Shown here: positions 45,867 through 57,822 of the stretch, piece by piece
Layout: each line of letters begins with the position of its first letter
How positions within the stretch are numbered: position 1 is the stretch's first letter
DNA from: Brachycybe producta
Taxonomy: Eukaryota > Arthropoda > Diplopoda > Playtdesmida > Andrognathidae
Direction: 5' to 3'
NCBI GenBank assembly: GCA_036925085.1
Contig: JAUPFP010000004.1
Location: forward strand, 7,658,338-7,722,337
Length of the DNA stretch: 64,000 bases
Notes under the pieces: model-generated
Databases searched by the model: none
What the model was told of the DNA's origin: nothing
The model's input: the letters and a program-made list of their open reading frames with translations, nothing else
Made by a program: the position numbers and the translations under genes

Positions 45867-46435
45867 TAAATATATATTAAGCCCCGTCTATCTTTCTTTC
45901 CTTCCCTGTATCCTTGTATGTGTAACGCTGTGCAAACAAGGACAAAAACGTGTAATTACATCGGAATTTATATAAATTGAAATGAAACACTTATTTTTGC
46001 TCAAGGTCAACATTATGTTGCCCTCTCCCCATCCAAGATCCCCATGATATTAAATTGGAGAGGTGTAAAGGTTGGAAAGGGGAGAGGGAGGGAGAGAAAA
46101 GTGGAGGGAAAAAAGGGGGAGGGAGAGAAAAGTGGAGGGAAAAAAGGGGGAGGGAAAAAAGTGGGAGGGAAAAAAGGGGGAGGGGAAACTGAAATTGAAA
46201 TGAAAGGTGTTAAAAAGCAACAAACGACGCGCATGCGCACACCAAAGAAAATGAAAAGCTCATTTTCTCTTTCAAATATAAAAAAGGGGAAAAGATAATA
46301 GTAGCAAAATTAAACTAGAATTTATCACAGGCAATTGTGCCCAGCATTAGAATTTTTTTGCTCCGCCTTTTTATGAACGTCATCAATTTTTAATTGGTTT
46401 GTTACTTGGTCTGATGTCACATGCTCCGCCCATTG
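45867..46435 (+). mobile_element. Helitron-like element, copy 6 (3' truncated)
   Basis: It runs from tatatattaagccccgtcta through gcgcatgcgcac into the embedded MITE, and stops in its centre (catgctccgccca). The CTAG end is missing. The purine tract contains three or four direct gggagggaaaaaagg units. Confidence 0.75.
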
Positions 46436-46790
46436 CATCTTGGAATGTTAATCAATTTCTACAACATGAAATAAAACACCTGGCGGTTTTTTTATGTACA
46501 ACAGCAAAGAAACATGAACCGATTAGAATAAGACAATAATGTAATGGTTATAAGAAGAAAAAAAAAACAATTTCAAAACTTTTACCAGCAAAAATAAATT
46601 GAATTGTTTGTTACATTTTGGGCAACTTAGCTGCCAATCACCTAATTCACAACTGTGTTTCATCTTCTTGAATGTTTCTGCATCAATTTCTCCACTTATT
46701 ACACAAGCTAATATAATTATTTTATTTAAAAAAAACATGTGTGCTACACATTTCTAAAATGCAAAATGTACACCTAGAAGCATATACTGC

Positions 46791-46979
46791 ATATGTGTTA
46801 CTGTCAATCTGCGGAATCAGTCAAACGGCTGATTGCCTAGGCAATCTGCAAAACCACCAAACTGCTAGTGAATCTGCAAAATTCAATACATTATAGGTGT
46901 TGAATTTTACAGATTCACTAGCAGGTTGGTTGTCGTGCAGATTGCCTAGGCAATCTGCAGATTGACAGTAACACATATA
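46791..46979. mobile_element. ~190-bp foldback, 'atatgtgttactgtcaatctgc' ends
   Basis: The arms are fully inverted. Each contains gattgcctaggcaatctgc, itself a palindrome around cctagg, and gtgaatctgcaaaattcaa / ttgaattttacagattcac. Confidence 0.85.
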
Positions 46980-47949
46980 TTAAAACAAATTGACATTACA
47001 GTGAAAATATTACCAAATTTAATGCATTACAGTGAAAATATTACCAAATTTAATGCATTACACTCTCAGTGAAGAAACAAAAAGAAAAGAAATACTTTTA
47101 TGTAACTGGGAAACACATGTTAGAAAGATAAATATTTCAATCGTGTGTACATATAAAATCAAGAATATGCGACAATAGATGGTAAACATTATCAGCAGAA
47201 GCAAACACACAACAAAAAAACTATAACTGATCATTTGTTTAGCTCCCAAATGAGTTTACTTAGCAAATCGATGAAACGACCCAACGATTTCTATCTTCTC
47301 GCAATATAGGATATATATATGTTTATATATAAATGTAAATAAGATGGAGAACAAAAAAGCTCAATTAAGTCCGTGTGGCCACCCTAGTTTTTTTTTCTTC
47401 TCTTCTCTTCAACTTCACCTTTTTTAATATAATGAAAACAAGTAGAAGCCATCTCCCTCTCTACTGGCTAATGCTTTCTATAACCATCGACCCTCAAAGA
47501 TTCGTTCAATTGCCTTTTCTCCAGAGCCAATTTAACTCAAACAACAGGCCATAGATCAACCTGTTCCACCACACCATTGCATTATTCCCAGGTGCTGTTC
47601 AAATGTGGGCGGAAGACTTTAGGGCTCCCAAATAAAGAGTGTGTATGTGTATGTTTCACATATACGAGGCGTGTGCCACGCAGCCTTTTATGCGTATACA
47701 TGTATAGTTATATACAGATTCAAGTGAAAAACTTATCCAACAAGAATTTATGTACAACATGTGAGCCAAAGGGTTCTAAAAGTTAGGATAATTCCCCACC
47801 CATAACTACTTTCATTTATTCATTTAAGAGTTTGTAATAGCATTTTAGTCCTAAGTCATTGGAACTGCTTAAGAACCTAGACCAGTGGTCAGGTTTCAAA
47901 TTTATAAATAGTAAATTATATTAATACATTCAATATGAAATCTATACAT
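46980..47949. other. Unassigned intron sequence
   Basis: A 27-bp direct duplication (aaatattaccaaatttaatgcattacagtg, twice at about 47007-47060) is the only structure. Confidence 0.45.
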
Positions 47950-48040
47950 TTGCCCTATAAAAACTTGCCCTAAAGCCATTTGCCCTCAAACCACTTGCCC
48001 CTAAATCCACTTGCTTTAAAACCATTTGCCTTAAGAGGGT
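47950..48040 (+). repeat. Half-arm of the gggcaaatg family
   Basis: tttgccctataaaaacttgccctaaagcca... without a recognisable partner arm. Confidence 0.7.
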
Positions 48041-49114
48041 TACAAAGTAGATTAATTTCTAAACATATTCATAGATGGTGCTCGCATCGCTCTCATACAC
48101 CTTATTATGTACATATGGTAATTTTTTTGCTATGTATTAGAGGCTACAATGGACAAATTTTTTCCGCCATCTTGGATGTCCGTTAGCGTGATTTAAGTCA
48201 CCAACGTATTTTATTTTGCTTTTTTCTGGCAAATTTTTTTAAATTTTTGAAAAAAAATAAATATAAAAATAAAGATTTAGCGAAATTAGGAAAATCCTTT
48301 AGGAAGCGACTCTAAAATAAAAACGTAAACGAAATCATTCACCTTATATACGGCGATTTGTGTGGTCATTTTTGACTAAAAAATCGCTGCTAAAGGTAGA
48401 TTTTTTTAAATTTTATTGTTCTTTCCACTTAATATTCTTACCTTAATCGGAAATCTTCCATGTAGGGTTCGTTATTCTTTTTAAAATGACGTCGTTTTCC
48501 ATCTAAGCGGTGGAAAAATGGCGTCGTTTTCAACTTTCTCAAACGGTGTTAAACCGCTTCTGCGCATGCGCGCTCATTTTGGATCAAACGAAATTCAAAT
48601 ACGTACTCTCTAACCAGGCCTTGACTGAATCAGATTCTTATTGATTGAGTTTTACTTCAATATAAAAATAAACGTATGCAATTAGGTAATGAAATTTACT
48701 TGTTCTTATAGAAAACAAATAAATCTACCACCACATTTTTTTATTTTACTATTATCTCTTTTGTAAAAATAAGATAATGGATACCAAATATGTAGCTTTT
48801 TTCCTATGAGATTTTGCATAGGAAAAAAAAACACCTTTTTAAATACTTAATTAAAAATATTTAAAGGCAGATTTAAAGTCTGAAATTTTTTTTATCAGTT
48901 TCATTAAACAATCTAATATTTATTACAGTTTGAATCACATTTTAAAAACTTATATTTTCTCCAGATAATGGCTACCAAACCTAACTGTATGTTTGAAATT
49001 TAAATTAGCATTATGTCTATGCTAATTCAATACAAGTGGCGCCTCTGATGTCAGACACAGCAATCAGTGTCGTCTGTCAAAAGAAAACGTCCGTGATGCT
49101 TCTGTAACCCTCTT
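48041..49114. other. Unassigned sequence with an NRF-1-like palindrome
   Basis: tgcgcatgcgcg at about 48561-48572 matches the NRF-1 binding palindrome. 'aatggcgtcgttttc' repeats twice nearby. No exon. Confidence 0.4.
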
Positions 49115-49735
49115 AAAGCGACAATTGTCCTAAAGACACTTGCCCGGAAGGGACAATTGTCCTAAAGACACTTGCCCGGAAGGGACAATTGTCCTAAAGA
49201 CACTTGCCCGGAAGGGACATTTTTTGTCCTAAAACCCTTTGTCCTAAAGGGACGTTTGCCCTAAAACCCTTTGTCCTAAAGGGACGTTTGCCCTAAAACC
49301 CTTTGTCCTAAAGGGACGTTTGCCCTAAAACCCTTTGTCCTAAAGGGACGTTTGCCCTAAAACCCTTTGTCCTAAAGGGACGTTTGCCCTAAAACCCTTT
49401 GTCCTAAAGGGACGTTTGCCCTAAAATTATTTGCTCTAAAGAAACATTTTCCCTAAAGAAACATTTGCTCTAAAACTATTTGCCCTAAAGGACATTTTCC
49501 CATAAACCACTTTTTTGTTCTCTTTTCGTATGAAAATTTGTATGAAGATTCGTTTAGTGTCTTACGGTGGAGTATGTTAAATAGGTTCTGCATGCCACAG
49601 GTGTGCAAAAAATACCAAATGACTTATAATTAGACTACTGATTAGGGCAAACGGCCCTTTAGGACAAGTGGTTTTAGGGCAAATGTCTCTTTAGGGCAAA
49701 TGGTTTTAGGGCAAATGTTCCATTAGGTGCATGGT
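49115..49735. mobile_element. Foldback with tandem arms of the gggcaaatg family, copy 3
   Basis: The left arm has about three 32-bp units (gacacttgcccggaaggg...) followed by about six 32-bp units (acgtttgccctaaaaccctt...). The middle (49501-49640) has the family's ttttgttctcttttcgtatg, tagtgtctta and 'actgattagggc' landmarks. The right arm (49650-49725) is short. Confidence 0.8.
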
Positions 49736-50452
49736 ATTTTTCCTAATTATTTTAAATCATTTTCAATTTTTTTTGATTAACCCAACTACACTACTACCTT
49801 CATCCACACTTTGATTTCTTCTTGTACTTCTAAATAAATAAAAGTTGAAACAAGAAAAAATGTAGACACTAAAAATGCCGCCTAGAAACCCAATATTGTT
49901 AGAAATACTATGCAAGTGTATACTAATTGTGATAACTAATTTATTGTCAAAATAACATTCATGGATGTTTTTTACATGTACAAATAAAATATTGAACCCC
50001 TGATCACTGTTAATCACTGCTAACAACACTGGCTCAACCCCGACAATATAATACAGCAAATGCCTGGATATTGCAGTGATTGCCATTAAACAGGGGTTCA
50101 CATTTCGAACATAATGCGTACAAGTTGTACCTAGTTTTTTTTTTTAAACAAATCTTTTTTTAATATTTCCGTTGTACTGTAAAAATGAAAACACTGTTTT
50201 TGAAGTAACCTATCAATTAATTTCATCATTTTTATTTGAAACTAGAATTGATCTCCCAATATTATTCTCAATATATTTTTATTTAGAAAAAAATGGACTT
50301 TTATGGTAATTTACAACTACTTTTTTTCTCGTGGTGAAAACTAATCAATTAACCATAAAAATGCATCAATGTAGCTTTTAGGATAATACATTGCTCTTGT
50401 GACAAGCAGTGAACATCATTGGGGGCAATATTTTAGAGCCTATATCTTAGTA
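49736..50452. other. AT-rich unassigned sequence
   Basis: A 112-codon minus-strand frame (49763-50101) has no recognisable domain. Confidence 0.35.
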
Positions 50453-51004
50453 CTAGTGGGGTAATAACTTCACAGGCAATTGTGCCCAGCATTATAATTT
50501 CTTTTCCTCCGCCCTTTTATGACGCCAGGCCAAGTAACAAACCAATTAGAAATTGATGACGTTCATAAAAGGGCGGAGCGAAAGAAACTCCAATACTGGG
50601 CACAATTGTCGGTGATAAATTCTAGCTTAATTTTGCTACTATTCTCCCCTCCCCTTTTTTATATTTGAAAGAGAAAATGAGCTTTACATTTTCTCTGGTG
50701 TGCACTTGCGCGTCGTTTGTTCCTTTTTTACTCCTTTCATTTCAATTTCAATTTCCCCCTCCCCTTTTTCTCCTCCACGTTTCTCTCTCTCTCTCTCCCT
50801 ACCCGTTCCAACCTTTTACCCTCTCCTATTTAATATCATGGGGTTCTTGGATGGGGAGAGCGCAACATTATGTTGACCTTGAGAAAAAAAAGTGATTCAT
50901 TTAAACTTATATGAATTCCGATGTGCTTACGCGTTTTTGTCCTTGTTTGCACAGCGTTACTGTCACAGGGAAAGAAAGAAAGATAGACGGAGCTTAATGA
51001 TATA
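50453..51004 (-). mobile_element. Helitron-like element, copy 7 (minus)
   Basis: It reads CTAG-TGGGGTAA, but the terminal hairpin is deleted. Then come the MITE (50472-50613, single-core version), tgcacttgcgcgtcg, a pyrimidine tract, ttgaccttgagaa, and ...agatagacggagcttaat at the (TA) side. A solo LTR is inserted in that TA tract. Confidence 0.75.
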
Positions 51005-51011
51005 CATATAT

Positions 51012-51928
51012 TGAGACGTTTGGGCCACCGCTTTATTTCTGTTTTAGCGCTCTGACGTTTTTTGGGGGTTTTAAGTTAGCATCACCCTGTATTTTGTTTG
51101 GCTTCTGGGCCACTCGGTACTTTTGGTACCAAGTGACCCAGCTTCTATATTTGATCTCGACCTTTTCGTTTCCCCCTTGTTTTTACTTCCACATGAGTGT
51201 AATTATTAATTTTTAATTGTGTTGTTTTCGTTTTCTCTGTTATCACCTATGTGTGATAACAGAGGATGAGTCAGAGATTTTGGCCAAATAGACCAATCCG
51301 TTGATTGGTCTGTTTGGACCAAAAAGTTAAATTAACCAATTAGAAGTTTGTGCTATATAAAGGGTTATATTCTGATTTTCGAGAAAGATTGTAAAGAGAC
51401 CAAACCTATGCCCAATTTTGACAAGGTTCATAGATTCATTTTCCAAGAGTTACGATTTTATTTTATATGTGTTGTGTTCAACCAGTTTACTTTTATTTTT
51501 ATATTTCTTACTGGAATAAAGCTTCCAATTTTCCATTTAAAATAAACCAGTGGTGTTTTGTGTTATTCTTTTTGCGTTGGATTATTTCAAAACGCGCCTT
51601 TTCATCGTTATCTTGCAGCTCTTCACCCTTTTGGATACTTCAAGACTCCAATCAGGTGCAAACCTGCAACGCAAGTGTGTAAGTATATTTCACACAATTT
51701 TCAGGGCAAATTTACGGACAAAAGTCCGAGAGATACAAATACTAAAGATCCTCAAGACTGTGAAGTCTTTAGCCAGAGACTAGTGAGGACAAAAATAGAC
51801 ATTATATTGGTCTAGTCCTCCCAGGCCAGTAGAATTAGTGACCTAGCCACTCACTATTAATACGAGTGAAAACTCACTCGTATCCCTTTTAAAGCGCAGA
51901 TTCTACTAGGGGAAAAAGGTCCGTCACA
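51012..51928 (+). mobile_element. Solo LTR in the TA tract of Helitron copy 7
   Basis: It begins TGAGACG and ends CCGTCACA, with ATATAT on both sides. It contains, in order, an AP-1-like tgagtca (about 51268), a TATA box (ctatataaagg, about 51352), aataaa (51516) and a T-rich downstream part, i.e. a U3-R-U5-like layout. The AT-repeat flanks make the target duplication weak evidence. Frames of 71-85 aa in the 3' part are not recognised. Confidence 0.6.
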
Positions 51929-52087
51929 ATATATATTTTAAATTTAATAGAATAGTGAACCAACTAAAATTCGCTAAGTAATTTATGTTTTCAAAATGAA
52001 GGCTAGAAAGTAAAAAATAGTCCATTTTTCTTCTCTAGAGTTTTAACAACTAGCGAGGATTGCTTATAGAAATTGTGTTATTGTTAA

Positions 52088-52883
52088 GCCTAGTATACAC
52101 TGGATTCTTTGTTGTGATACATTGTTGCGGGACTGCTCCGATTCAATGTTGTGGGGCAGAATCGCAACTGACGCGATTCAGACCCGCAACATTGTTCCGT
52201 GTCTATACCTACACTCAGTGTTTCTTCCTCTTTCTTGCTTTCACCATGTAAATATTACCAGCGGAAGTGGCCCTTGCAATATGGGCCTACACGATGATTT
52301 ATAAAGAGGGTCAAATAAAGCAGAAACGGTGGTGGGCACACAAGCTCTTCTCAGCTGAGAGCACATTCGGTTTAAGCCTTTTGTTCACCCTGAAATTGGA
52401 AGACGGGGCAGGATTTCTAAATTTCATTTCTTTTATTTTCCTTTGTAGTCAGAAGACCATAAATAACTCCCCACAAACACAATGGTTTTCCATTAGTTTA
52501 AGAATATTTTCAGTGGTGCACATATTTTCGTAAGTCTAGTTCTATAGACTTAAAAAATGACGTGGACCACTGAAAAATACTCTAAGGTCTCAGTTTGCTT
52601 TTAATTATTAAAGACGTCTTTTATAATTAAAAGCAAACTGAGCCCTTTGAGTCTTTGTTCATGTTTCAACTTTCAAAAGACGTCCACACCATGAAATGTC
52701 CTGCAACAATGTTGAAATGTTTCCCATTTCGATGGGACTCAAAAAACAAGAATTTGAGCTGAGGCGATTGAGCCCCGAAACATTTCAACATTGTTGCGGG
52801 CCAGAATCGCAACAGACGAGATTCAGCCGCGATTCAGCCCCGCAACAATGTATCGCAACAAAGAATCCCGGTGTATACTAGGC
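52088..52883. mobile_element. TTAA-flanked foldback, 'gcctagtatacactgg' ends
   Basis: TTAA at 52084 and 52884. The inverted arms carry ttctttgttg(c)gatacattgttgcggg and cagaatcgcaac...gcgattcag. A shorter relative is at 56320. Confidence 0.8.
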
Positions 52884-52976
52884 TTAACATAGGTTTCAAA
52901 CTTATACAGTAGGTTATATTTTTAAGCGATTTTGATTAAAAAAGGGGTTGATAATGTCAAAAACAGCATAAAAATG

Positions 52977-53546
52977 TTAAAGAGACCATTACCTCCAGAC
53001 ATTTATTTTCAAAATATTGTCAAGACAACCAACAATTGGTCAACACAATTTTTAAATTTTAAAATTGTCATTGAAACCATAAAAAAAACTTGAAAATGAA
53101 GTGACTTTTCATGAATCACCAAACGACGTCATTTTAAATTTCCAAAAACGAAAATCTCCCCCACCCATTTTTGTGCAAAGGTTGCCACCTCACAATTCCA
53201 GAATTCCTTAATGAAATATAGGTATTCCCTATTCATATTCAGCTCCATGTGAAATAATTCAAATATTAAATCCATGGTATATTCAAAATGAAAGTAATGT
53301 GAGCTGGTGACAACACATCAGAATTCGAGTAGAGGAGTAGACTTTGGGAGAGTTTCGTTGGCAATGTCTGTTGTTTGGTGGCGCATCTATCTGATAAAGT
53401 TCATTTACATGAAGTCAACTGATTTTTAATTTTTTTAAATTATATTAATGACTTATTTTAAATTTTAAAAATCGTTTTGGTCATTGTTGAATAAAATCTT
53501 GACAATATTTTGACAAGAAATTTCTGTAGGGAATGGTCTCTTTAAG
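52977..53546. mobile_element. Foldback with 'ttaaagagaccatta' ends
   Basis: ttaaagagaccattacctcc is mirrored by agggaatggtctctttaa. The inner parts aaaatattgtcaagac and gtcttgacaatatttt-type also pair. Confidence 0.75.
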
Positions 53547-54449
53547 GGGAATGTCCATATCAAACAATCCATTTTCCAGATATTCCCAAACTTTCTGGTT
53601 CATTTCTCTGACCAATTGCCATCATATCTTTAGACCTGAGGAGTGCAGTGAACCCCCAAAAATACTTGTCACAAGTTGCATGGAAAAAACAAACATCAAA
53701 AACAAAACTCAAACGATACAGTTCCATCACACTTTTTAAAGATAATTTCACCTTTTTATATGAAAAAAATTCCTACCTTTTTCTCTGATTTTTTTTTTGA
53801 CAAAAAAATACTATTTTCCTTTTTTTTCACCTCGATTCGATTTTATTTTCCTGACTTTCCAGGTCGGTAAACGCCTGCAGGGATTAAAATACATAGAAAC
53901 ATTCAGAAGTTTTATTTAAAACTAAAATTCAGAGCCCGTGGGCTTATGGCCAAATATTGTAATGGCTTTTCAGAAATAACAACCAGAAGAAATTGATAAT
54001 AAGCTAAGAATTCATAAGAATATCTTTAAAAGAAAACTTTTATATGGTAGTTTAAAAATGCAATTATATTTATATTTTACTTTTAAAACTTCATGTCAGT
54101 TTTAAAAGTAAAATATAGCCCCTCACCCAATTTCACTAAACTGTCTTCTATAATATCACATAATTTGCTACGGGCTGACTCTCTATCCCTCAGTTGTGAA
54201 CGAATGTTCTCGAAAACTACACACTCTAGAATCGTAAAAATTAACCAGTATACACATCTTCAGATGGGCTTTTTTAGTAGGCTACATTAGAATTTTCAAT
54301 TTTCTTTCGTTTACCTCAATTTTGTGAAAAATCATCAAATTTCACCAGAACCCCTGAAACTATAAAATTGGCAGCCAGGAAAACTTGCTTTATTGCATTA
54401 CACTTTTTTCAAAGAATAAGTTAACCCACGTGGGTTATGGGAGAGGTCA
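53547..54449. other. Unassigned intron sequence
   Basis: No exon or family recognised. A short hairpin occurs at 54075-54115 (tatattttacttttaaaact / agttttaaaagtaaaatata). Confidence 0.45.
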
Positions 54450-54458
54450 CCTTTGATC

Positions 54459-54663
54459 ACAGGCATTTAGAAATTGGGAAGAACTTCAGTTGGCTCCGCC
54501 CTTTTTATGACGACCAGCAAGTTCTAATTGGTTTGTTGTGTGGTTCACATTGAAAAGGGCGGAGCATGTGATGTCAGACTACATAACCAACCAATTAGAA
54601 CTTGCCTGTCATCATAAAAAGGGCGGAGCCAACTGAAGTTCTTCCCGATTTCTAAATGCCTGT
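54459..54663. mobile_element. 205-bp promoter-module MITE with perfect 9-bp target duplication
   Basis: ACAGGCATTTAGAAATTGGG ... CCCGATTTCTAAATGCCTGT, flanked by CCTTTGATC at 54450-54458 and 54664-54672. Inside are CCGCCCTTTTTATGA, AATTGG and ATGTCAGAC motifs in mirror order. It has the same length as the copy at 4320. Confidence 0.9.
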
Positions 54664-54672
54664 CCTTTGATC

Positions 54673-55919
54673 TCACAATTTACATTAGTAGCCGAATTGG
54701 TCGTGTCTTTGGCAGAGAAGTGAGAGATTCTTGGTGCAAGTTCTTCCTGGAGTTTTTGTGTCTTAATTTTTTCAAGGCAAGGCAGACTTATACCAGGATC
54801 AAGCGAAGTATTTACTCGAAATGAATATTGCTAAATGTTTTCAGTCTGAGATATTATGTAAGACTATGACACCCATCGAAGACGGGCTTTCGTTCTAGTC
54901 TGTAATAATATCATGACTTTAAATACATGTGGTTCTCAGTTCCCTTATAACCACCATAAGTAGTATATAATGTATATAAGACCCTGCTGCAGAGACATTC
55001 TCAATCAACTGTCTAGAGATTAAAAGCTTGAAATTGTTGTCTTTTGTTTTCATTGGAAGTGATTATCTAGGTCATTCAACGCCAGCCATACTTTAATAGC
55101 CACTAAATTCTTTATTTATATGAAACATACACATAACAATTGTGTAGAATAAAGAGACAAAACTATTGTTGCTATTCCTCCTCTCTAACTTGATGTAATT
55201 GCAATTTGCTCAAATAGCTAGACAAAAGAACAATGCAATACAACCACCAATAAGAACAAATCCAAGTTCATTTTCATCGCGTGAAATATAATCGTAATTG
55301 GAAGGCGATAATAATAATAATAACAAGGCCCACCATACAGAGACACACACACATATACTAACATTGTACAAATTATTATTGTAACAGTGTAGAGCACCTG
55401 TCACGGAACTAAAGCCCGGATCCTCTTGGTTTGTGGCAGATATCGCCTTATGCCAAGAGTATGTATGAGCTAGACTTAATTCAAAATGGTGCCGGGGTCG
55501 TTCCCTTTGGTATGTCCTGTGGATGCAATTGTAGTGAAGAGAATAAATGAAGACAAGTGAGACGGATGCAGATTGTCAGGTTACTTATTTAATGCACACA
55601 ATCATAAAAGTATATCAAATACAGAAGAGTTACAAGTGTGGCATTGCTTAGCCAGCAGACCATTGAATGAGTTATTTCATAGTTTCGATATCAAAGAATG
55701 GACTCAGAATCTGTTGAGCCACGGACCTTTATACCAAGGGCCTGTTTGCACCAACACAAGTGTACCCATGCCCAAGAGACCATGCCTCGAACCGGATAAT
55801 ACCGGAACCACAATCTGATTTGATATTTTCGGGTCTTAGGGGGTAGCAAAAGGGGCGGAAAGGTGGCACTTGGGGTACGAGGAACCCCAATACTATGACA
55901 ATACACTGAAGGCAAAAAT
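54673..55919. other. Unassigned intron sequence, possible LTR-like segment
   Basis: 55399-55900 starts TGTCACGG, ends CTATGACA and contains aataaa, but the flanking 5-mers differ. I do not call it an LTR. Frames of 74-81 aa have no domain. Confidence 0.35.
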
Positions 55920-55987
55920 CAATTCAATTCAATTCAATTAAATACTCCTGCAATCAGCTTGAAAGCCATGTGGCAGGGGGGGGGGTT
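55920..55987 (-). mobile_element. LINE 3' tail only (family 1)
   Basis: caattcaattcaattcaatt ... gcaatcagcttgaaagccatgtggcaggg is the terminal ~65 bp of the CR1-like family. It was extremely 5'-truncated on insertion. Confidence 0.8.
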
Positions 55988-56107
55988 GCAAAATACAAGG
56001 TGTTACATTATTGTTCACATACTCATCATCTACACAAACCCTACGTTATAATCTTATTTATTAAAAAAATGACCATTTTTTTGTCTTTTTTTATATTTTT
56101 TTTGCAG

Positions 56108-56278
56108 CCTCTCCAGATATCATTTATGAACAATCGAGTTCAGATGTGGTGGTTAATGAAGGAGGCAACGTTGCACTCTACTGTAAAGCAACAGGGTATC
56201 CGACACCCAAAATTACTTGGTGCAGAGAAGATGGTCGTTCCATTATTGTTCGCACAGAAAACAGAGAGAAATTACGTG
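56108..56278 (+). CDS. Exon: first half of Ig domain 2 (DIP/lachesin-like)
   Basis: After a long T-rich tract and tttgcag, this phase-1 exon supplies SPDIIYEQSSSDVVVNEG, then GNVALYC with the first Ig2 cysteine, then KATGYPTPKITW with the core tryptophan. It ends ...NREKLR|G in phase 1 before gtaaga. The PDI start, the VNEGGNV strand and the ATGYPTPKITW block match Ig2 of the DIP/lachesin family. An odd point is the cysteine directly after the core tryptophan (ITWCRED). Family members I know usually have arginine there, so this is an extra, potentially unpaired cysteine. About 40 bp downstream of the donor begins a foldback transposon (56320-56915). Confidence 0.92.
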
Positions 56279-56319
56279 GTAAGAGGTTCTTATTGTGTCA
56301 CAAAACAAATGTAAACTTA

Positions 56320-56915
56320 AAGCCTAGTACAACACCTGGATGCTTTGTTGCGATACATTGTTGCAGGGCTGTCCAATTCAATGTTGCAGGGCAGAATCGC
56401 AACTGACGCGATTCAGACCCGCAACATTGTTCCATGTCCACACCTACCCTCAGTTTCTCTTTATCCTTCTGGCTTTCACCATGTAAATATCACTCTTGCA
56501 TCATGGGTTTCATAAAGAGGGGCAAATAAAGCAGAAACGGTGTTCTCAGCTCAGCCCACATTTGGCTTAAGCCTTTTGGATACCCTGAAATTAGAAGATG
56601 GGGCAGGATTTCCAAATTTTATTTCTTTTATTTGCCTTTGTAGTCAGAAGACCACAAATACAATTTACACAGAAGGTCCTCAATTAGTTTAACAGTATTT
56701 TCAATGATCCACATCTTTTTTTAAGTCTAGTCTTTAATAATTAACAATGTTTAAATGCTTCCCATTTGAATGGGACTCAAGAAACATGAATCTGAGCTGA
56801 CACGATTCAGCCCCAAACCATTTCTACATTGTTGCAGGTCTGAATCGCAACTGACGCGATGTAGCCTCGCATCAATGTATCGCAACAAAGAATCCTGGTG
56901 CGTAGCAGCCGTTAA
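56320..56915. mobile_element. Foldback related to 52088-52883
   Basis: ttaaagcctagtacaacacc ... gttgcgatacattgttgcag, and on the right atgtatcgcaacaaagaatcctgg. It lies about 40 bp after the 5' splice site of the Ig2a exon. Confidence 0.75.
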
Positions 56916-56919
56916 AGAT

Positions 56920-57535
56920 TGGAATTTCGGTTTATCAGAAACCAACAACCGCGGGGTATTTTATGAAAAACCGAAACCGCAAACTGTCTCCGAAACCCAC
57001 GGTTGTCGGTTTTATTCAAAATAAACTCAAAATCAATCACTATCACCAAAACAGGAATTTGAAATGGTTCAAAAAATTTGCCAAAAAACGAAGAACCTTG
57101 GTCCTCTTTACACAGCGCTTTCTACCATAAACCTAACATCGACGTATGTCAAAAGGACATTGTTGTTGAGTAGTAATTTTTATACAAAACTTCGTTTACG
57201 ATTATCTAATAAATCAGTAAATGATCTTGCTTTCTTAAAACGTTAATATCTACAAAAATTATAACTACTTAAAAATCGTGTTTGATATGATTAATTGTTT
57301 TTATCAAAAATTATAAAATTTATAAGGAAAAAAAAAAAATACAAAAACGAAAAACTACGGTTACCCACGGTTTTCAACAATGAAACCCGAAAAACCGAGG
57401 TTTTCGAAAATGGCGGTTTCTCCAAACTCTAGTCAACTTATAAACTAATTTCAAGTGTTTCTAGAGTTTGGAGAAACCGCGAAAACTACGGATTTTCTGG
57501 GGGTTCATTTTTGAAAACCGCGCGGGTAACCGCGG
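56920..57535. repeat. Decayed repeat rich in 'accgaaaaccg', with inner hairpin
   Basis: Recurrent cggttt / aaaccg blocks, and a clear hairpin ggcggtttctccaaactcta / tagagtttggagaaaccgc at 57411-57480. Confidence 0.55.
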
Positions 57536-57539
57536 TTAG

Positions 57540-57822
57540 CATAATAAGAGTTACTAATTTGCGATTTTGAAATACTTTTTTTAAAACTAGAAAGACACTT
57601 ACCAAATGTTTTTTTCTCATTCTATTACTAGATCGGCATATATTTAAGGTGCACATTGCACTTTGAAAACTTAATATTGGATAACTTTAAATATGAAAAA
57701 TATAAACATATTGCCGCGACTGTGTATTTTAAAAATTAACGTTTTTTCTTTAACATTGGGTCTATGGGCTCAATAGAAAAACGATGCCTAGCGCTCTTTG
57801 TGGAGATTTTTCGAATAATATA
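57540..57822 (+). repeat. TTAA foldback family, right half only
   Basis: 'aatttgcgattttgaaatac', 'ggcatatatttaaggtgcac' and 'gctcaatagaaaaacgatgc...ctctttgtggagatttttcga' match the right half of 21897-22677. Confidence 0.75.

Noticed and set aside
49115..49440. CRISPR-like regular 32-bp repeats
   Set aside because: The units are contiguous with no unique spacers and belong to a foldback arm in an animal genome.
55399..55900. Possible third solo LTR (TGTCACGG...CTATGACA with aataaa)
   Set aside because: The flanking bases do not form a target duplication and no second copy is visible.
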